Assembly: GCA_017519975.1 (NCBI GenBank)
Contig: JAFWRM010000022.1
Coordinates: forward strand, 1-64,000
Direction: 5' to 3'
Source: Oscillospiraceae bacterium
GTDB lineage: Bacteria > Bacillota > Clostridia > Oscillospirales > Oscillospiraceae
Length of the DNA stretch: 64,000 nt
The translations under genes and the position numbers were made by a program. The stretch's first letter is position 1. The number at the start of each line of letters is the position of its first letter. Under the pieces are notes generated by a model, which saw only the letters and a program-made list of their open reading frames with translations, was not told where the DNA came from and searched no databases. This document shows, one piece after another, positions 33,197-42,727 of this stretch.

Positions 33197-33814
33197 TTAT
33201 TCTGAATCCTCCGCAGGGGCAGGGAGAGAGGCGACGACGTTCGCCAGTTCCTGCTTTGTCATCAGAAGATTCACGGCTTCGAGCATGGCGTTGGCGGACA
33301 TGCGCGCAGGCAGGTCCAGCGCCAGGAGCAGAGCGGCGCGCCGCTCACTGCTGTTCCGGCGTCCGGAGAGGCCCAATTCGAAGAGATCCTGCTTTGTGAT
33401 CCCTGCGGCCCGTCGGGGGCTGCAGGTCTCCTCTGCGTCCAGAACGGTGGCGCCGGCGTCGATCAGCGCCTTTGCCAGGACCTCCGGCTTCATGCCCTCT
33501 ACGCCCAGCTTTCCTTCTCTGGATCGCTTGTCCTTGCGCTTTTCCTTCCCGGCCACATCGGGGATATAAGCCTGTTTCAGTCCGTCGCCGATCATGGATT
33601 TCAGACGGTTGCGGATCACAAATCCCGCCCCGTCGCTGTCCGTCAGAAGGATCAGCCCGCGGGTGGCGGCCAGACGCCGCAGCAGCGCTATTTTTTCGCG
33701 GTCATTGAAGATGGAGAACCCGCCGGTCTCGATGACGGCACAGTCCACCGCCTGCAGCAAGGTGTTCCTGTCGTAACGGCCTTCCACTACGACCGCCTCT
33801 CGGATGCGGATCAC
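33197..33814 (-). CDS. rnmV: Ribonuclease M5
   Basis: This 205-residue Toprim-domain nuclease matures 5S rRNA, working with ribosomal protein L18. The Toprim acidic motifs are visible as VVEGRYD (Glu11) and LTDSDG (Asp59, Asp61). I chose GTG 33814, which overlaps the holA stop by 4 bases, so the two are translationally coupled; the longer upstream frame would add residues that lie within holA. The family is typical of low- and high-GC Firmicutes. The gene ends 96 bases before nrdR. Confidence 0.9.
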   Translation of the reverse strand: MIRIREAVVVEGRYDRNTLLQAVDCAVIETGGFSIFNDREKIALLRRLAATRGLILLTDSDGAGFVIRNRLKSMIGDGLKQAYIPDVAGKEKRKDKRSREGKLGVEGMKPEVLAKALIDAGATVLDAEETCSPRRAAGITKQDLFELGLSGRRNSSERRAALLLALDLPARMSANAMLEAVNLLMTKQELANVVASLPAPAEDSE

Positions 33815-34863
33815 AGCAGATCCGCCTTCCTGTCGAAGCACAGGTCCGTGAGCAGGTCGGTCAGGACTCCGTCCGCGCCGCTGTTGGCCCGAAGGGCGGC
33901 CTCGGAACAGAGAAGCACCATGTTGCGGCATCGTTCCGTGGACAGCCTGCGGGCAGATTCCATGGCCCGGGAGGCCTGAAAGCTTCGGGCGATATGGAAC
34001 TCGGATTCAAGCCACGCGGCGTTCTTTCCGGCGTCCAGTGCCAGACGGGCGTACAGGACGTTGCGGATGGTGCCGCCGAGAGCGGAAAGAACGAGCTGAA
34101 CGGGAACCTGCAGCTGCAGGATATCCGAGAGCAGTGTAACGGCCTGCCGCCGGTCGCCGCCGATGACGGCGTCGGCCAGACGGTAGGACTGCGCCTCAAC
34201 CGTGGGGGTCACGCATACATCGATCGCCTCCCGGGTGATCACGGGACCCGGGCAGTAGGAACAGAGCTTGGCGATCTCCGTGTTCAGATTCGTCATCTGA
34301 CCGCCGGTGAGGAAGCTGAGATATTCCGCGTCCGGCCGGGAGATGTTCTTTCCCTCCTCAGACGCGTGCCGCATGATCCAGCGGACGAGACGTCCGGATT
34401 CCTGCAGGGGGAAGTCCACGGCCTGGCCGCAGCTCAGAAGAGCTTTCGTCGTTTTCTGCCGGGCGTCAGGCGAATAAGGAATGGTATCAAAGATGAATAC
34501 GACGCACACGTAATCGGGCAGATCCGTCAGCAGCTGCTGCAGAAGGGAACGGTCGGCTTCCGGTGCTTTGAACAGATCGTAATCCCGTATTTCAATGAGC
34601 GTCCGTTCGCTGAAGACGGGGAGAAGATCGACGGTATCCGCTAGAACAGCGGGAGTGACGTTTCGGCCTTCCAGCCGATGATGATTGAACGCACCGGCCC
34701 CTTCCGGGATCAGCAGGCGGCGCAGTTGTTCCAGTGAACGCTCCATCAGATAGGGTTCCTCACCGTGAAAGAAATACAGCCGATCCGGCTGACCGGTTTT
34801 CAGAGTTTCCGTCAGCCGCTGATAGGAGTCGTCGTTCTGCTGTTTTTTTCTGGCATATGCCAT
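33811..34863 (-). CDS. holA: DNA polymerase III subunit delta
   Basis: This 350-residue clamp-loader subunit opens the beta clamp during replication. It shows the family opening YFFHGEEPYLMERSL (about 30-44), the middle region with GGQMTNLNTEIAKL (about 200-213) and a C-terminal helical collar. There is no Walker motif, as expected for delta. Start ATG 34863 lies two bases after the comEC stop, so the two genes are translated in series. The comEC-holA order is common in Firmicutes. Confidence 0.92.
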   Translation of the reverse strand: MAYARKKQQNDDSYQRLTETLKTGQPDRLYFFHGEEPYLMERSLEQLRRLLIPEGAGAFNHHRLEGRNVTPAVLADTVDLLPVFSERTLIEIRDYDLFKAPEADRSLLQQLLTDLPDYVCVVFIFDTIPYSPDARQKTTKALLSCGQAVDFPLQESGRLVRWIMRHASEEGKNISRPDAEYLSFLTGGQMTNLNTEIAKLCSYCPGPVITREAIDVCVTPTVEAQSYRLADAVIGGDRRQAVTLLSDILQLQVPVQLVLSALGGTIRNVLYARLALDAGKNAAWLESEFHIARSFQASRAMESARRLSTERCRNMVLLCSEAALRANSGADGVLTDLLTDLCFDRKADLL

Positions 34864-34865
34864 GG

Positions 34866-37127
34866 TTATCGAACCTCCATGTCTGAAGTAACGGTAACGG
34901 TTCCCAGAACGTCCGTGCGGAACACAGCCACCCCATGCCGGGACAGACGGTCCAGGATGACGTCCGACGGATGACCGTAAGAGTTTTCGCCGACGGAGAT
35001 CAGCGCTGCCTCGGGGGATACGGCGTCCAGCAGATCCTCACATGTGGAGCCGGCGGACCCGTGATGACCGACGACGAGGACCTCGATATCCGGGAGTTCC
35101 GCCGAGTCCAGCAGCTGCAGTTCACAGTAGGCGGGCATGTCGCCGGTGACCATTACGTCGAAGGAACCGTGAGTGAAGACAAACGTCAGGCAGCGTTCGT
35201 TTTCCCCGATATCCGCCAGCGGCGGCCAGATCTGAACCGAACTGTCGCCGAAGGTTACGTTCATCGGCTGATCGGCCGCGGTGTATACATGGCACCCGGT
35301 GCTTTCTGCGAGTTGAAGGATGGTCTCGTCCCAGGACACCTCATCGTCGGCGCCGGGGAGAATGGCTGCGCGCACGGGAAACTGCCTCATCAGCTCGGGG
35401 ACGCCGTTGCAGTGATCGGAATGGTAGTGAGTCAGCAGAAGCAGATCCACGCTGTAGACGCCCTTGCTGCGCAGATAGGAAAGAAGTCTGGAACCGGCGT
35501 CGTCACACGAGGTGCTGCCGCAGTCCACGACCGCGGTAGACGTACCGCTGCGCAGCACCAGGCACTGGCCCTGTCCGACGTCGACCGCGGTGACGGTGAG
35601 TCCCTGCGTTGGGATCAGACCGGGAACGATCATGACGGCACACAGGGCGATCACCAGAGTACAGCCCGGAACGAGCCAGCGCCGAAACGGGATCCTGCGG
35701 ACGAGCAGGAAAAAGAAAACGGCGTAGGCTGCTACGATCCAACATACCACGACGGGGCTGTCTGTGTAAAGGGCGGCGAAGGAAAGACGGGAAAATGTTC
35801 GGGCGACCCAGATGAGAAGGCGCAGCAGCGCCGAGGCGGGAACGGCGGCGACGGCGCCGACGACCGAGCTGACGAGCGCCAGGCCGGAGGCGGTGACCGT
35901 AAGAAGAAAGGCCGCCGAAAGGGGAGCGAAGGTGATCAGACTAACCAGAGGAGAGATCAGGGAGATCCTGCCAAAATGAAGGGCCGAAAGAGGCACGGTA
36001 AAGGCCATGGAAGAAAGGCATACGGCCAAAGCGGACGACGGGTATGAGAAAAAGCGCCGCCACCGCGGAGACAGTCCGGAGAAAGGGAGCGCCATGGCAC
36101 GGGAAAGCCGGGCAGCGAAAAGGACAATGCCCAGCGTTGCCCCAAAACTCAGATGAAGGGAAACGGAAGCGGCTGCGTAGGGGTCGGCCAGGAGGATGAA
36201 CAGCAGAGCGACGGACAGCGTCGTCAGACTGTCCTGCTGCCGCCGAAAGAAGACCGAAACGGCCAGCAGGATGCACATGATGCCGGCGCGGGTGATCGAA
36301 GGGGAGAATCCGGCAAAGGTAGAAAAGAATACGACCAGAGGGAGGACCACGCAGGCATAGCGGCGGCGATTCCGGATCAGCAGGCTGGGGATCGCCAGGA
36401 GATAGGTCAGGTGGAGGCCGGAAACGGCAACGATATGGGACAGGCCTACGGTCTGAAAGCTGTCGGATACCGATCCGTCGTCCATCTCATAGAACAGCGT
36501 CTTGTCTCCCGTGATCATGGCGACGGCAAGCGGGGCGGTCCTCTCCGGAAAAACACGCAGGGCCGCACGCTTTACGGCGTCAGCGGCAGCGGCGCCAAGA
36601 CCTCTCACGCCGGGCCAGCCACGGCCTGTGACGGAGACGGAATCAGCCATGGCTGTGAGGACCCGTCCGTGGCCGTATTCACCCCGCTCTACGCCGGAGG
36701 TCAGCGAGGCGTGGACGGCGATCCTGTCCCCGGGACGCAGAGGGTCGATGGCCTCCCGCGGAGCGAGCACCCGTACGGTGTAAGGCAGACCGGAGGCAGG
36801 GGATATGCGTGCGTCTACGCCTCCCAGACGGGAATAAGGTTCCGGGCACGAGATCACCGTCGCAGTGAAGGAAGCGCTGTGACCGGCAAGCTTCAGAGCG
36901 GGAGAGAGGAAGACGGCGGTATAGGTGAGAAAATACAGCAGGCCCAGGGCAAGTCCGCTGCAGGATAGGATCCAGCGGATTCTCGCCTTGCCGCGAAACA
37001 GCAGGAAGAGGGGGGTGACGGCGGCGGCGGCCCCGGCGGCGATCCAAAGAGCGGCGCCGCTGAGCACCCAGACAGCCAGAAAGACGCCGGCTGCGAAAAA
37101 CGATATGAAACAGGCCAGTTTTCGCAA
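34866..37127 (-). CDS. comEC: DNA internalization protein ComEC/Rec2
   Basis: This 753-residue membrane protein forms the channel that brings transforming DNA across the inner membrane. It has an N-terminal membrane pair, an OB-like extracellular part (about 70-190), a multi-helix Competence domain (about 200-470) and a C-terminal metallo-beta-lactamase domain with THYHSDH (566-572). A TTG start at 37127 is best: GGAGG at 37140-37136 gives normal spacing, whereas GTG 37136 would overlap its own ribosome site. With dprA elsewhere in this window, the cell keeps at least parts of a competence pathway. Confidence 0.93.
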   Translation of the reverse strand: MRKLACFISFFAAGVFLAVWVLSGAALWIAAGAAAAVTPLFLLFRGKARIRWILSCSGLALGLLYFLTYTAVFLSPALKLAGHSASFTATVISCPEPYSRLGGVDARISPASGLPYTVRVLAPREAIDPLRPGDRIAVHASLTSGVERGEYGHGRVLTAMADSVSVTGRGWPGVRGLGAAAADAVKRAALRVFPERTAPLAVAMITGDKTLFYEMDDGSVSDSFQTVGLSHIVAVSGLHLTYLLAIPSLLIRNRRRYACVVLPLVVFFSTFAGFSPSITRAGIMCILLAVSVFFRRQQDSLTTLSVALLFILLADPYAAASVSLHLSFGATLGIVLFAARLSRAMALPFSGLSPRWRRFFSYPSSALAVCLSSMAFTVPLSALHFGRISLISPLVSLITFAPLSAAFLLTVTASGLALVSSVVGAVAAVPASALLRLLIWVARTFSRLSFAALYTDSPVVVCWIVAAYAVFFFLLVRRIPFRRWLVPGCTLVIALCAVMIVPGLIPTQGLTVTAVDVGQGQCLVLRSGTSTAVVDCGSTSCDDAGSRLLSYLRSKGVYSVDLLLLTHYHSDHCNGVPELMRQFPVRAAILPGADDEVSWDETILQLAESTGCHVYTAADQPMNVTFGDSSVQIWPPLADIGENERCLTFVFTHGSFDVMVTGDMPAYCELQLLDSAELPDIEVLVVGHHGSAGSTCEDLLDAVSPEAALISVGENSYGHPSDVILDRLSRHGVAVFRTDVLGTVTVTSDMEVR

Positions 37128-37228
37128 GACGGTCACCTCCGGATGTCTGACAGGAGTTCACGGACGGAGCAATAGGGAAACGTTTGCAAGAAAAGGAAAA
37201 TAAAATTGCAAAAATGGTCGGAATACCC

Positions 37229-37257
37229 TTGCATTTGGGGAAAGAGCGCGGTATAAT
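37229..37257 (+). promoter_or_regulatory. Sigma-A promoter of the aminotransferase gene
   Basis: TTGCAT (37229-37234) and TATAAT (37252-37257) are exactly 17 bases apart, divergent from comEC. Confidence 0.85.
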
Positions 37258-37304
37258 CCGTAAGAATTTAAAAAATGATATTCATTTTCGGAGGAACGGG
37301 AACG

Positions 37305-38501
37305 ATGAAGGAACTATCCAGAACAGCCTCAGCCGTCAAGGCTTCTACGACTCTGGCCATTGCGAGTCTGGCAAAGGAGATGCAGCTCAGCGGCATCGAT
37401 GTGGTCGGCTTCGGTACCGGGGAGCCGGATTTCCGGACCCCGGAAAACATCTGCGAGGCTGCTCACAGAGCCATAGATGAGGGAAAGACGAAGTATACGC
37501 CGGCGGCCGGCATCCCTGCCCTGCGTCAGGCGGTGGCGGATCGTCTGCGGGAGGATTTCGGCCTGGATTACAAGCCGGCCCAGATCGTCGTTGCCAGCGG
37601 TGCCAAGCACAATGTTTACATCATGATGGCTGCGCTTCTGAATCCGGGAGACGAGGTGATCGTACCGGCTCCTTATTGGGTCACTTACGAAGAAGTGGTC
37701 CGCATGAACGGCGGCATACCCGTTTCTGTCTGCGGCTCGGAGGAGAATCTTTTCAAGATAACGCCAGAACAGCTGGAAGAGGGGATCACGGAGCGTACGA
37801 AGCTGTTCATGATAAACAATCCCTGCAATCCCACGGGCACATTGTATACGGAGGATGAGCTTCGCGCGCTGTGTGCGGTATGCGTGAAGCATGACCTGTA
37901 CATCATGGCGGATGAGATCTATGCCGGCCTCGTATATGACGGACAGAAGTTCGTCAGCGTGGCGTCCCTCGGAGAGGAGATCAAAGAGCGTACGATCCTG
38001 ATCACCGGAGTCAGCAAATCCTATGCAATGACCGGGTGGCGCATCGGGTACGCCGCGGCAAACGAGCAGATCGCCCAGGTCATGGCCAATTACGTGAGCC
38101 ACTCCACGGGAGCGCCCTCCACCATCTCCCAGATCGCGGCTGTTGAGGCGCTGAACGGCCCGCAGGATACGATCTACGCAATGAGGGACGTGTTTGAGAA
38201 GAGACGGAACTATTTCGTGGATCGGGTGAGCCGGATAGAAGGGGTCAGCTGCGTAAAACCCGAAGGGGCGTTCTACATTATGATGAATATCTCTGCACAG
38301 CGGGGCCGGATCCTCGGCGGCAGGGAGATCCGCAGCGGGGACGACTTTGCGCTGTCTCTGCTGGAGCAGGAACACGTCGCCGTGGTGCCGTGCTCCGGCT
38401 TCGGCGCGCCGGACTACGTGCGCTGGACCTATGCGGCTTCCCTTGAAGAGATCCGGGAGGGGCTGGATCGCCTCGAGAGGTTCCTGAAGGAAAAGGAATG
38501 A
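37305..38501 (+). CDS. Class I pyridoxal-phosphate aminotransferase, aspartate type
   Basis: This 398-residue fold-type I aminotransferase resembles AspC of the Bacillus/Thermus subgroup. Its PLP lysine is Lys238 in SKSYAMTGWRIGY. The N-terminal part has GTGEPDFRTPENI and the middle part NNPCNPTG, both family signatures. It should exchange amino groups between aspartate (or a related amino acid) and 2-oxoglutarate. I chose ATG 37305 over 37275 because GGAGGA at 37290-37295 fits. It is separate from the HPr-like gene that follows, which has its own promoter. Confidence 0.9.
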   Translation: MKELSRTASAVKASTTLAIASLAKEMQLSGIDVVGFGTGEPDFRTPENICEAAHRAIDEGKTKYTPAAGIPALRQAVADRLREDFGLDYKPAQIVVASGAKHNVYIMMAALLNPGDEVIVPAPYWVTYEEVVRMNGGIPVSVCGSEENLFKITPEQLEEGITERTKLFMINNPCNPTGTLYTEDELRALCAVCVKHDLYIMADEIYAGLVYDGQKFVSVASLGEEIKERTILITGVSKSYAMTGWRIGYAAANEQIAQVMANYVSHSTGAPSTISQIAAVEALNGPQDTIYAMRDVFEKRRNYFVDRVSRIEGVSCVKPEGAFYIMMNISAQRGRILGGREIRSGDDFALSLLEQEHVAVVPCSGFGAPDYVRWTYAASLEEIREGLDRLERFLKEKE

Positions 38502-38521
38502 GAAATGGGAGCGGCCTGGCC

Positions 38522-38550
38522 TTGACTGGATCCGGGCCTTGTGCTAAACT
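38522..38550 (+). promoter_or_regulatory. Promoter of the HPr-like gene
   Basis: TTGACT (38522-38527) and TAAACT (38545-38550) are 17 bases apart in the gap after the aminotransferase gene. Confidence 0.75.
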
Positions 38551-38606
38551 GAGGGACGGATCGGGAGATCCAAAACAAGGGAAATATGAACGGAGGGCAA
38601 TCTGCT

Positions 38607-38837
38607 ATGGTTTTTAACATCAGAATCAAAAGTTCCGAAGACGCTCAGGCATTAAACGCAATCGCAACGAAGATCCCCTATGATATCTGGATCCACGGCA
38701 AGCAGGGAACGGCGGACGCCAAGAGCCTTCTGGGTCTTATGCTCATGAGCATGGAAAACGATGTCCGACTGGTCGTTGACGACGAGGCAGACGAAAAGCA
38801 CATCCGCAAGGAGTTTGCTGATTTTATCATCGACTGA
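38607..38837 (+). CDS. HPr-like protein without the catalytic histidine (Crh-like)
   Basis: This 76-residue protein has the HPr fold pattern, including the regulatory serine context ADAKSLLGLM (36-45) with Ser40 equivalent to Ser46 of HPr. The active-site region before the first helix reads KSSEDAQ, so the phosphorylatable His15 is missing. This is the same pattern as Bacillus Crh, which can be phosphorylated on serine by HPr kinase but cannot transfer phosphate to sugars. It may serve in carbon regulation; that is inference. I chose ATG 38607 because GGAGGG at 38592-38597 has good spacing; ATG 38586 does not. Confidence 0.82.
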   Translation: MVFNIRIKSSEDAQALNAIATKIPYDIWIHGKQGTADAKSLLGLMLMSMENDVRLVVDDEADEKHIRKEFADFIID

Positions 38838-38860
38838 GTCAGGTTTGTTCTGCATTTCAG

Positions 38861-38895
38861 AAAGGCTGCCGGGTTTCATACCCGGCAGCCTTTTT
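38861..38895. terminator. Convergent terminator, HPr-like gene and pckA
   Basis: A 13-base-pair stem (AAAGGCTGCCGGG and its complement) is followed by TTTTTG on the plus strand. On the minus strand the stem ends in TTTCTG, which is weaker. Confidence 0.85.
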
Positions 38896-38919
38896 GTGTG
38901 TTCGTACTTCAGTGCGCGA

Positions 38920-40524
38920 TCACAGCTGCGGACCGGCGGGGACAAGCGCGCGGCCCGCTTCGCTGGTTTCGTATTTTCTGAAGTTTGCGATAAAGCGGGA
39001 CGCCAGATCCTTGGCTTTTGTTTCCCATTCCGTGGGATCGGCGTAGGTATCTCTGGGATCGAGGATGGCAGGGTCGACGCCGGGAAGAGCCGTGGGAACC
39101 TCAAAATCAAAGTAGGGGATCTTCTTCGTGGGAGCGGTGAGGATATCACCGCTGAGGATCGCGTCGATGATGCCGCGCGTATCGCGGATGGAGATGCGCT
39201 TTCCGCTTCCATTCCATCCGGTGTTCACAAGGTAGGCCTTCGCGCCGCTGAGCTTCATCCGCTTGACCAGTTCCTCCGCGTATTTGGTAGGGGGAAGCTC
39301 CAGAAAAGCCTGACCGAAGCAGGCGGAGAAGGTGGGCGTGGGCTCCGTGATCCCGCGCTCCGTTCCGGCCAGCTTGGCCGTAAAACCGGACAGGAAATAG
39401 TACTGAGTCTGGTCCGGGGTCAGTACAGATACCGGAGGAAGCACGCCGAAGGCGTCCGCGGAAAGGAAAATGACGTTCTTCGCGGCGGGAGCGGAGGAGA
39501 CCGGACGAACGATCTTTTCTATGTGATCGATGGGATAGGAAACTCTGGTATTCTCCGTCACGCTCTTGTCGGCAAAATCGATGCGGCCGTCCGCGTCCAC
39601 GGTAACATTTTCCAGCAGCGCGTTGCGGCGGATGGCGTTATAGATGTCCGGTTCGGAATCCTTGTCCAGGTTGATCACCTTGGCGTAGCAGCCGCCTTCA
39701 AAGTTGAAAACGCCGTTATCGTCCCAGCCGTGCTCGTCGTCGCCGATGAGAAGGCGTTTCGGATCCGTGGAAAGGGTGGTCTTGCCGGTTCCGGAAAGGC
39801 CGAAGAAAATGGCGGTGTTCTCACCGTTCATATCGGTGTTGGCGGAGCAGTGCATGCTGGCGATGCCTGACAGGGGCAGATAGTAGTTCATCATGGAGAA
39901 CATGCCCTTCTTCATCTCGCCGCCGTACCAGGTGTTCACGATCAGCTGTTCCCGGCTGGTGATGTTGAACATGACGGCCGTTTCGGAATTCAGACCGAGT
40001 TCCTCGTAGTTTTCCACTTTTGCCTTGGAGGCGGTATATACGACAAAATTGGGCTCAAAGTTCTCCAGTTCCTCCGGCGTGGGCCGGATGAACATGTTGC
40101 GCACGAAGTGGGCCTGCCAGGCGACCTCCATGATGAAGCGGATGGCCATGCGGGAATTTCTGTTGGCTCCGCAGAAGGCATCCACGACGAAAAGCCGCTT
40201 TCCCGACAGCTCCTTCTGGCACAGAGCCTTTACGGCGTCCCAGGTCTCCTGACTGGCGGGATGATTGTCGTTGGGGTACTCATCCGTAGTCCACCAGACC
40301 GTATCTCTGGAATTTTCATCCATGACGATGAACTTGTCCTTGGGGGAACGGCCGGTGTAGATGCCGGTCATGACGTTGACAGCGCCAAGTTCCGTCAGAG
40401 TACCGACGTCGTAACCGGTGAGCTCGGGCTTCAGTTCTTCTTCGAAAAGGGATTCATAGGAGGGATTGTATACGATCTCCGTAGTCCCGGTGATGCCGTA
40501 TCTGGTCAGATCGATCGTTGCCAT
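38920..40524 (-). CDS. pckA: Phosphoenolpyruvate carboxykinase (ATP)
   Basis: This 534-residue enzyme interconverts oxaloacetate plus ATP and phosphoenolpyruvate plus CO2. In anaerobes it often runs toward oxaloacetate, conserving energy. The kinase-1 loop GLSGTGKTT is at 242-250, and the SANTDMNGE and LIGDDEHGW blocks are intact. I chose ATG 40524 because GGAAAGG lies nine bases upstream; two earlier in-frame ATGs are too close to it or carry it. It ends at the convergent terminator. Confidence 0.96.
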   Translation of the reverse strand: MATIDLTRYGITGTTEIVYNPSYESLFEEELKPELTGYDVGTLTELGAVNVMTGIYTGRSPKDKFIVMDENSRDTVWWTTDEYPNDNHPASQETWDAVKALCQKELSGKRLFVVDAFCGANRNSRMAIRFIMEVAWQAHFVRNMFIRPTPEELENFEPNFVVYTASKAKVENYEELGLNSETAVMFNITSREQLIVNTWYGGEMKKGMFSMMNYYLPLSGIASMHCSANTDMNGENTAIFFGLSGTGKTTLSTDPKRLLIGDDEHGWDDNGVFNFEGGCYAKVINLDKDSEPDIYNAIRRNALLENVTVDADGRIDFADKSVTENTRVSYPIDHIEKIVRPVSSAPAAKNVIFLSADAFGVLPPVSVLTPDQTQYYFLSGFTAKLAGTERGITEPTPTFSACFGQAFLELPPTKYAEELVKRMKLSGAKAYLVNTGWNGSGKRISIRDTRGIIDAILSGDILTAPTKKIPYFDFEVPTALPGVDPAILDPRDTYADPTEWETKAKDLASRFIANFRKYETSEAGRALVPAGPQL

Positions 40525-40591
40525 GTTCATCAGCCTTTCCATACTAAAATACTGGCTTTCCGACCGCCGGAGGCCGGTCTTTTACCTGGTT

Positions 40592-40621
40592 ATGATAGCC
40601 CAAAACAGGTGAAACTGTCAA
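40592..40621 (-). promoter_or_regulatory. Sigma-A promoter of pckA
   Basis: On the minus strand TTGACA (40621-40616) and TATCAT (40597-40592) are separated by 18 bases. Confidence 0.78.
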
Positions 40622-40647
40622 CCGGAAACACAGGGAGCCCGGAGGTA

Positions 40648-40676
40648 TTTACAGGAGCGGAGTGAAATGATAGAAT
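40648..40676 (+). promoter_or_regulatory. Sigma-A promoter of HAD gene
   Basis: TTTACA (40648-40653) and TAGAAT (40671-40676) are 17 bases apart. It is divergent from the pckA promoter, 26 bases apart, so both could share a regulator. Confidence 0.72.
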
Positions 40677-40707
40677 GCCATACAGCAAACTGAGAGAAGG
40701 TGGAAAC

Positions 40708-41412
40708 ATGCCGAAGGCGATCCTGTTCGATCTGGACGGGACCCTGCTTCCCATGAACATGCAGGAGTTTACCACCGGGTATTTCGGAGATCTGGCGGAT
40801 AAGCTCGGGGACAGAGTGACGGACCGGGAACGATTCGTGAAGGCCATCTGGGCGGGCACGAAGGCCATGATGGCGAACGACGGATCCGCCCGGAACGAAG
40901 TCGTTTTCTGGGAAGCTTTCAACGCCCTGTCCGGGATCGACGAGAGTCTCATACGAAAAGACTGCGATGAGTTTTATGCAGGGGAATTCCAAAGGGCACA
41001 GCGGTTTACGCGGCCGAATCCCCTGGCTGTGGCGGCCGTTGCCGAGGCAAGGGAAAAAGCGGATCGCGTCGTGCTTGCCACAAATCCGCTGTTCCCCATG
41101 ACGGGGCAGCGGACCAGACTGAGCTGGATCGGTCTGACGACGGAGGATTTCGATCTTGTAACAAGTTACGAGACGGACTGTTTCTGCAAGCCGAATCCCG
41201 CCTATTTCGACTCCGTGTGCCGGAGGATCGGCGTTGCGCCGGAGGACTGCCTGATGATCGGAAACGATGATGAGGAGGACGGCCGCGCCGGGAAATCCGC
41301 CGGGCTTGAGGTCTACCTGGTGACGGACTGCCGGATCCCCTCGGAAGTCCACCCCTGGACCGGAGCTCACGGCAGCTTCAGCGCTATGCTGGACATGCTG
41401 CGGTCTCTTTAA
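40708..41412 (+). CDS. HAD-family hydrolase
   Basis: This 234-residue phosphatase of the HAD superfamily has motif I DLDGTL (8-13), motif II ATNP (about 126), the motif III lysine in KPNPAYF and motif IV GNDDEED near 190. A large helical cap lies between motifs I and II. It probably dephosphorylates a small phosphorylated metabolite; the substrate cannot be read. I chose ATG 40708, which has AGAAGG upstream and begins the HAD core at the right place. It stands alone. Confidence 0.88.
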   Translation: MPKAILFDLDGTLLPMNMQEFTTGYFGDLADKLGDRVTDRERFVKAIWAGTKAMMANDGSARNEVVFWEAFNALSGIDESLIRKDCDEFYAGEFQRAQRFTRPNPLAVAAVAEAREKADRVVLATNPLFPMTGQRTRLSWIGLTTEDFDLVTSYETDCFCKPNPAYFDSVCRRIGVAPEDCLMIGNDDEEDGRAGKSAGLEVYLVTDCRIPSEVHPWTGAHGSFSAMLDMLRSL

Positions 41413-41502
41413 GGAACGGAGGCCGCGATGGCGGCTAAGGCCGGTGGCGCCAGCTTATAACGGGTAGTAACGGAAAAACGTCAATGGAAAGGGAGAACAT
41501 AT

Positions 41503-42030
41503 ATGAATGAAGTCCTGAAGGTTTTGAAAGAGAGAAGAAGCTGCCGTCGATTCCTGCCGGACAGCGTACCGGAGGAGAAGCTGCAGGCCGTTCTGGAGGC
41601 GGGGACCTATGCCGCGAGCGGCATGGGCAGACAGTCCGCCATCATCCTTGTGGTGACAGAATCCGAGATGCGGAAGCGTTTTGCCGAGGAAAACCGGCGC
41701 ATTGCCGGCATGCCGGAGGGAACGGATCCCTTCTACGGCGCTCCGGTGATCCTGGTCGTGCTCGCGGACCGCTCGATCCCGACGGCGGTGTACGACGGAA
41801 GCCTTGTTCTGGGCAATCTGATGAACGCCGCCCAGAGCGTAGGGCTGGGCAGCATCTGGATCCATCGGGCAAAGGAAGAGTTTGAATCTGATTTCGGGAA
41901 GCAGCTCCTGGCCGAGCTCGGCATCACAGGGGACTATGAGGGGATCGGTCACTGTGCTCTGGGCTACGCCGCGGAACCGGCGAAACCGGCCGCACCGAGG
42001 AAAGAGAACTATATTACCTATATTCGCTGA
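41503..42030 (+). CDS. Nitroreductase-family flavoprotein
   Basis: This 175-residue FMN flavoprotein is a small nitroreductase-like enzyme. It begins with the RRSCRRFLPD motif (11-20) and has ASGMGRQSA (38-46) and a C-terminal GIGHCALGYAAEP, as in the short nitroreductase group of Clostridia. It should use NAD(P)H and FMN to reduce nitroaromatics, quinones or flavins, working as a dimer in known relatives. RBS AAAGGGAGAA is upstream of ATG 41503. It is followed by a convergent terminator. Confidence 0.9.
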   Translation: MNEVLKVLKERRSCRRFLPDSVPEEKLQAVLEAGTYAASGMGRQSAIILVVTESEMRKRFAEENRRIAGMPEGTDPFYGAPVILVVLADRSIPTAVYDGSLVLGNLMNAAQSVGLGSIWIHRAKEEFESDFGKQLLAELGITGDYEGIGHCALGYAAEPAKPAAPRKENYITYIR

Positions 42031-42039
42031 AGCAGGGAA

Positions 42040-42074
42040 AAGGCGCCCCGTCCGTGACAGGAACGGGGCGCCTT
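42040..42074. terminator. Convergent terminator, nitroreductase and bioY
   Basis: The stem AAGGCGCCCCGT/ACGGGGCGCCTT has an 11-base loop. On the minus strand it is followed by TTTTCC, so it should end bioY. Confidence 0.82.
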
Positions 42075-42114
42075 AGTTCTGGCCTGGGGGGAGATCGCAT
42101 TCGGAAAACGTACG

Positions 42115-42672
42115 TCAGGAACCGGTTCGTTTCCGCGCGACAACGGGATACAGCCTCCGGGTGAGCCACGCGGCGAGCAGGATCTTTGCGGCGTCCGGGA
42201 TCAGATAGGGGAAAACACACCATCCGAGGGCGGTGGACAGCCCGATCGGGCCGGTAGTTCTTGCGTAAACCGTCATGAACCAGGCGGTGCCGAAAGCGTA
42301 GCATACAAGCACGCCAGCGGCCATGGAAAGAACAAGGGAGGGGAACGAGCGTTTTCGCGCGCTTGCGACGGTGCCGACGATCAGAGCGGTGAAGAAGAAG
42401 CCGATGATGTAACCGCCGGTCGGTCCGAGCAGGGCGCCCGCGCCGCCCCGAAATCCGGAAAAAACGGGGAGCCCGGCAAGACCGAGCAGCACGTATACCA
42501 GCAGACTGAGCATCCCGGTGCCTGTGCCGAACAGCGCGGCGATCAGACAGACCGCAAAGGTCTGGAGGGTAAACGGGACCGTCATCGGAATACTGATCCA
42601 GGAACAAACGGTGATCAGCGCCGCGCCGGCGGCCACGGTTACGATCCTGCGAATGGAAGTGGAAGCGTTCAT
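42115..42672 (-). CDS. bioY: Biotin transporter BioY (ECF S component)
   Basis: This 185-residue membrane protein is the biotin-binding S component of an ECF importer. It has about six helices and the BioY hallmark GPTGGYIIGF (about 101-110). It would recruit a shared EcfAA'T module; the T and A subunits in this window are in a separate operon. Start ATG 42672 has AAAGGA upstream at 42682-42687. I could not find a convincing BirA operator in the leader. It is monocistronic, indicating biotin uptake from the surroundings. Confidence 0.93.
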   Translation of the reverse strand: MNASTSIRRIVTVAAGAALITVCSWISIPMTVPFTLQTFAVCLIAALFGTGTGMLSLLVYVLLGLAGLPVFSGFRGGAGALLGPTGGYIIGFFFTALIVGTVASARKRSFPSLVLSMAAGVLVCYAFGTAWFMTVYARTTGPIGLSTALGWCVFPYLIPDAAKILLAAWLTRRLYPVVARKRTGS

Positions 42673-42727
42673 GGGTGCCCCGTCCTTTCGTTCAGAGTGG
42701 GACGGAGAGGACCGTCCCTGACTTTGG

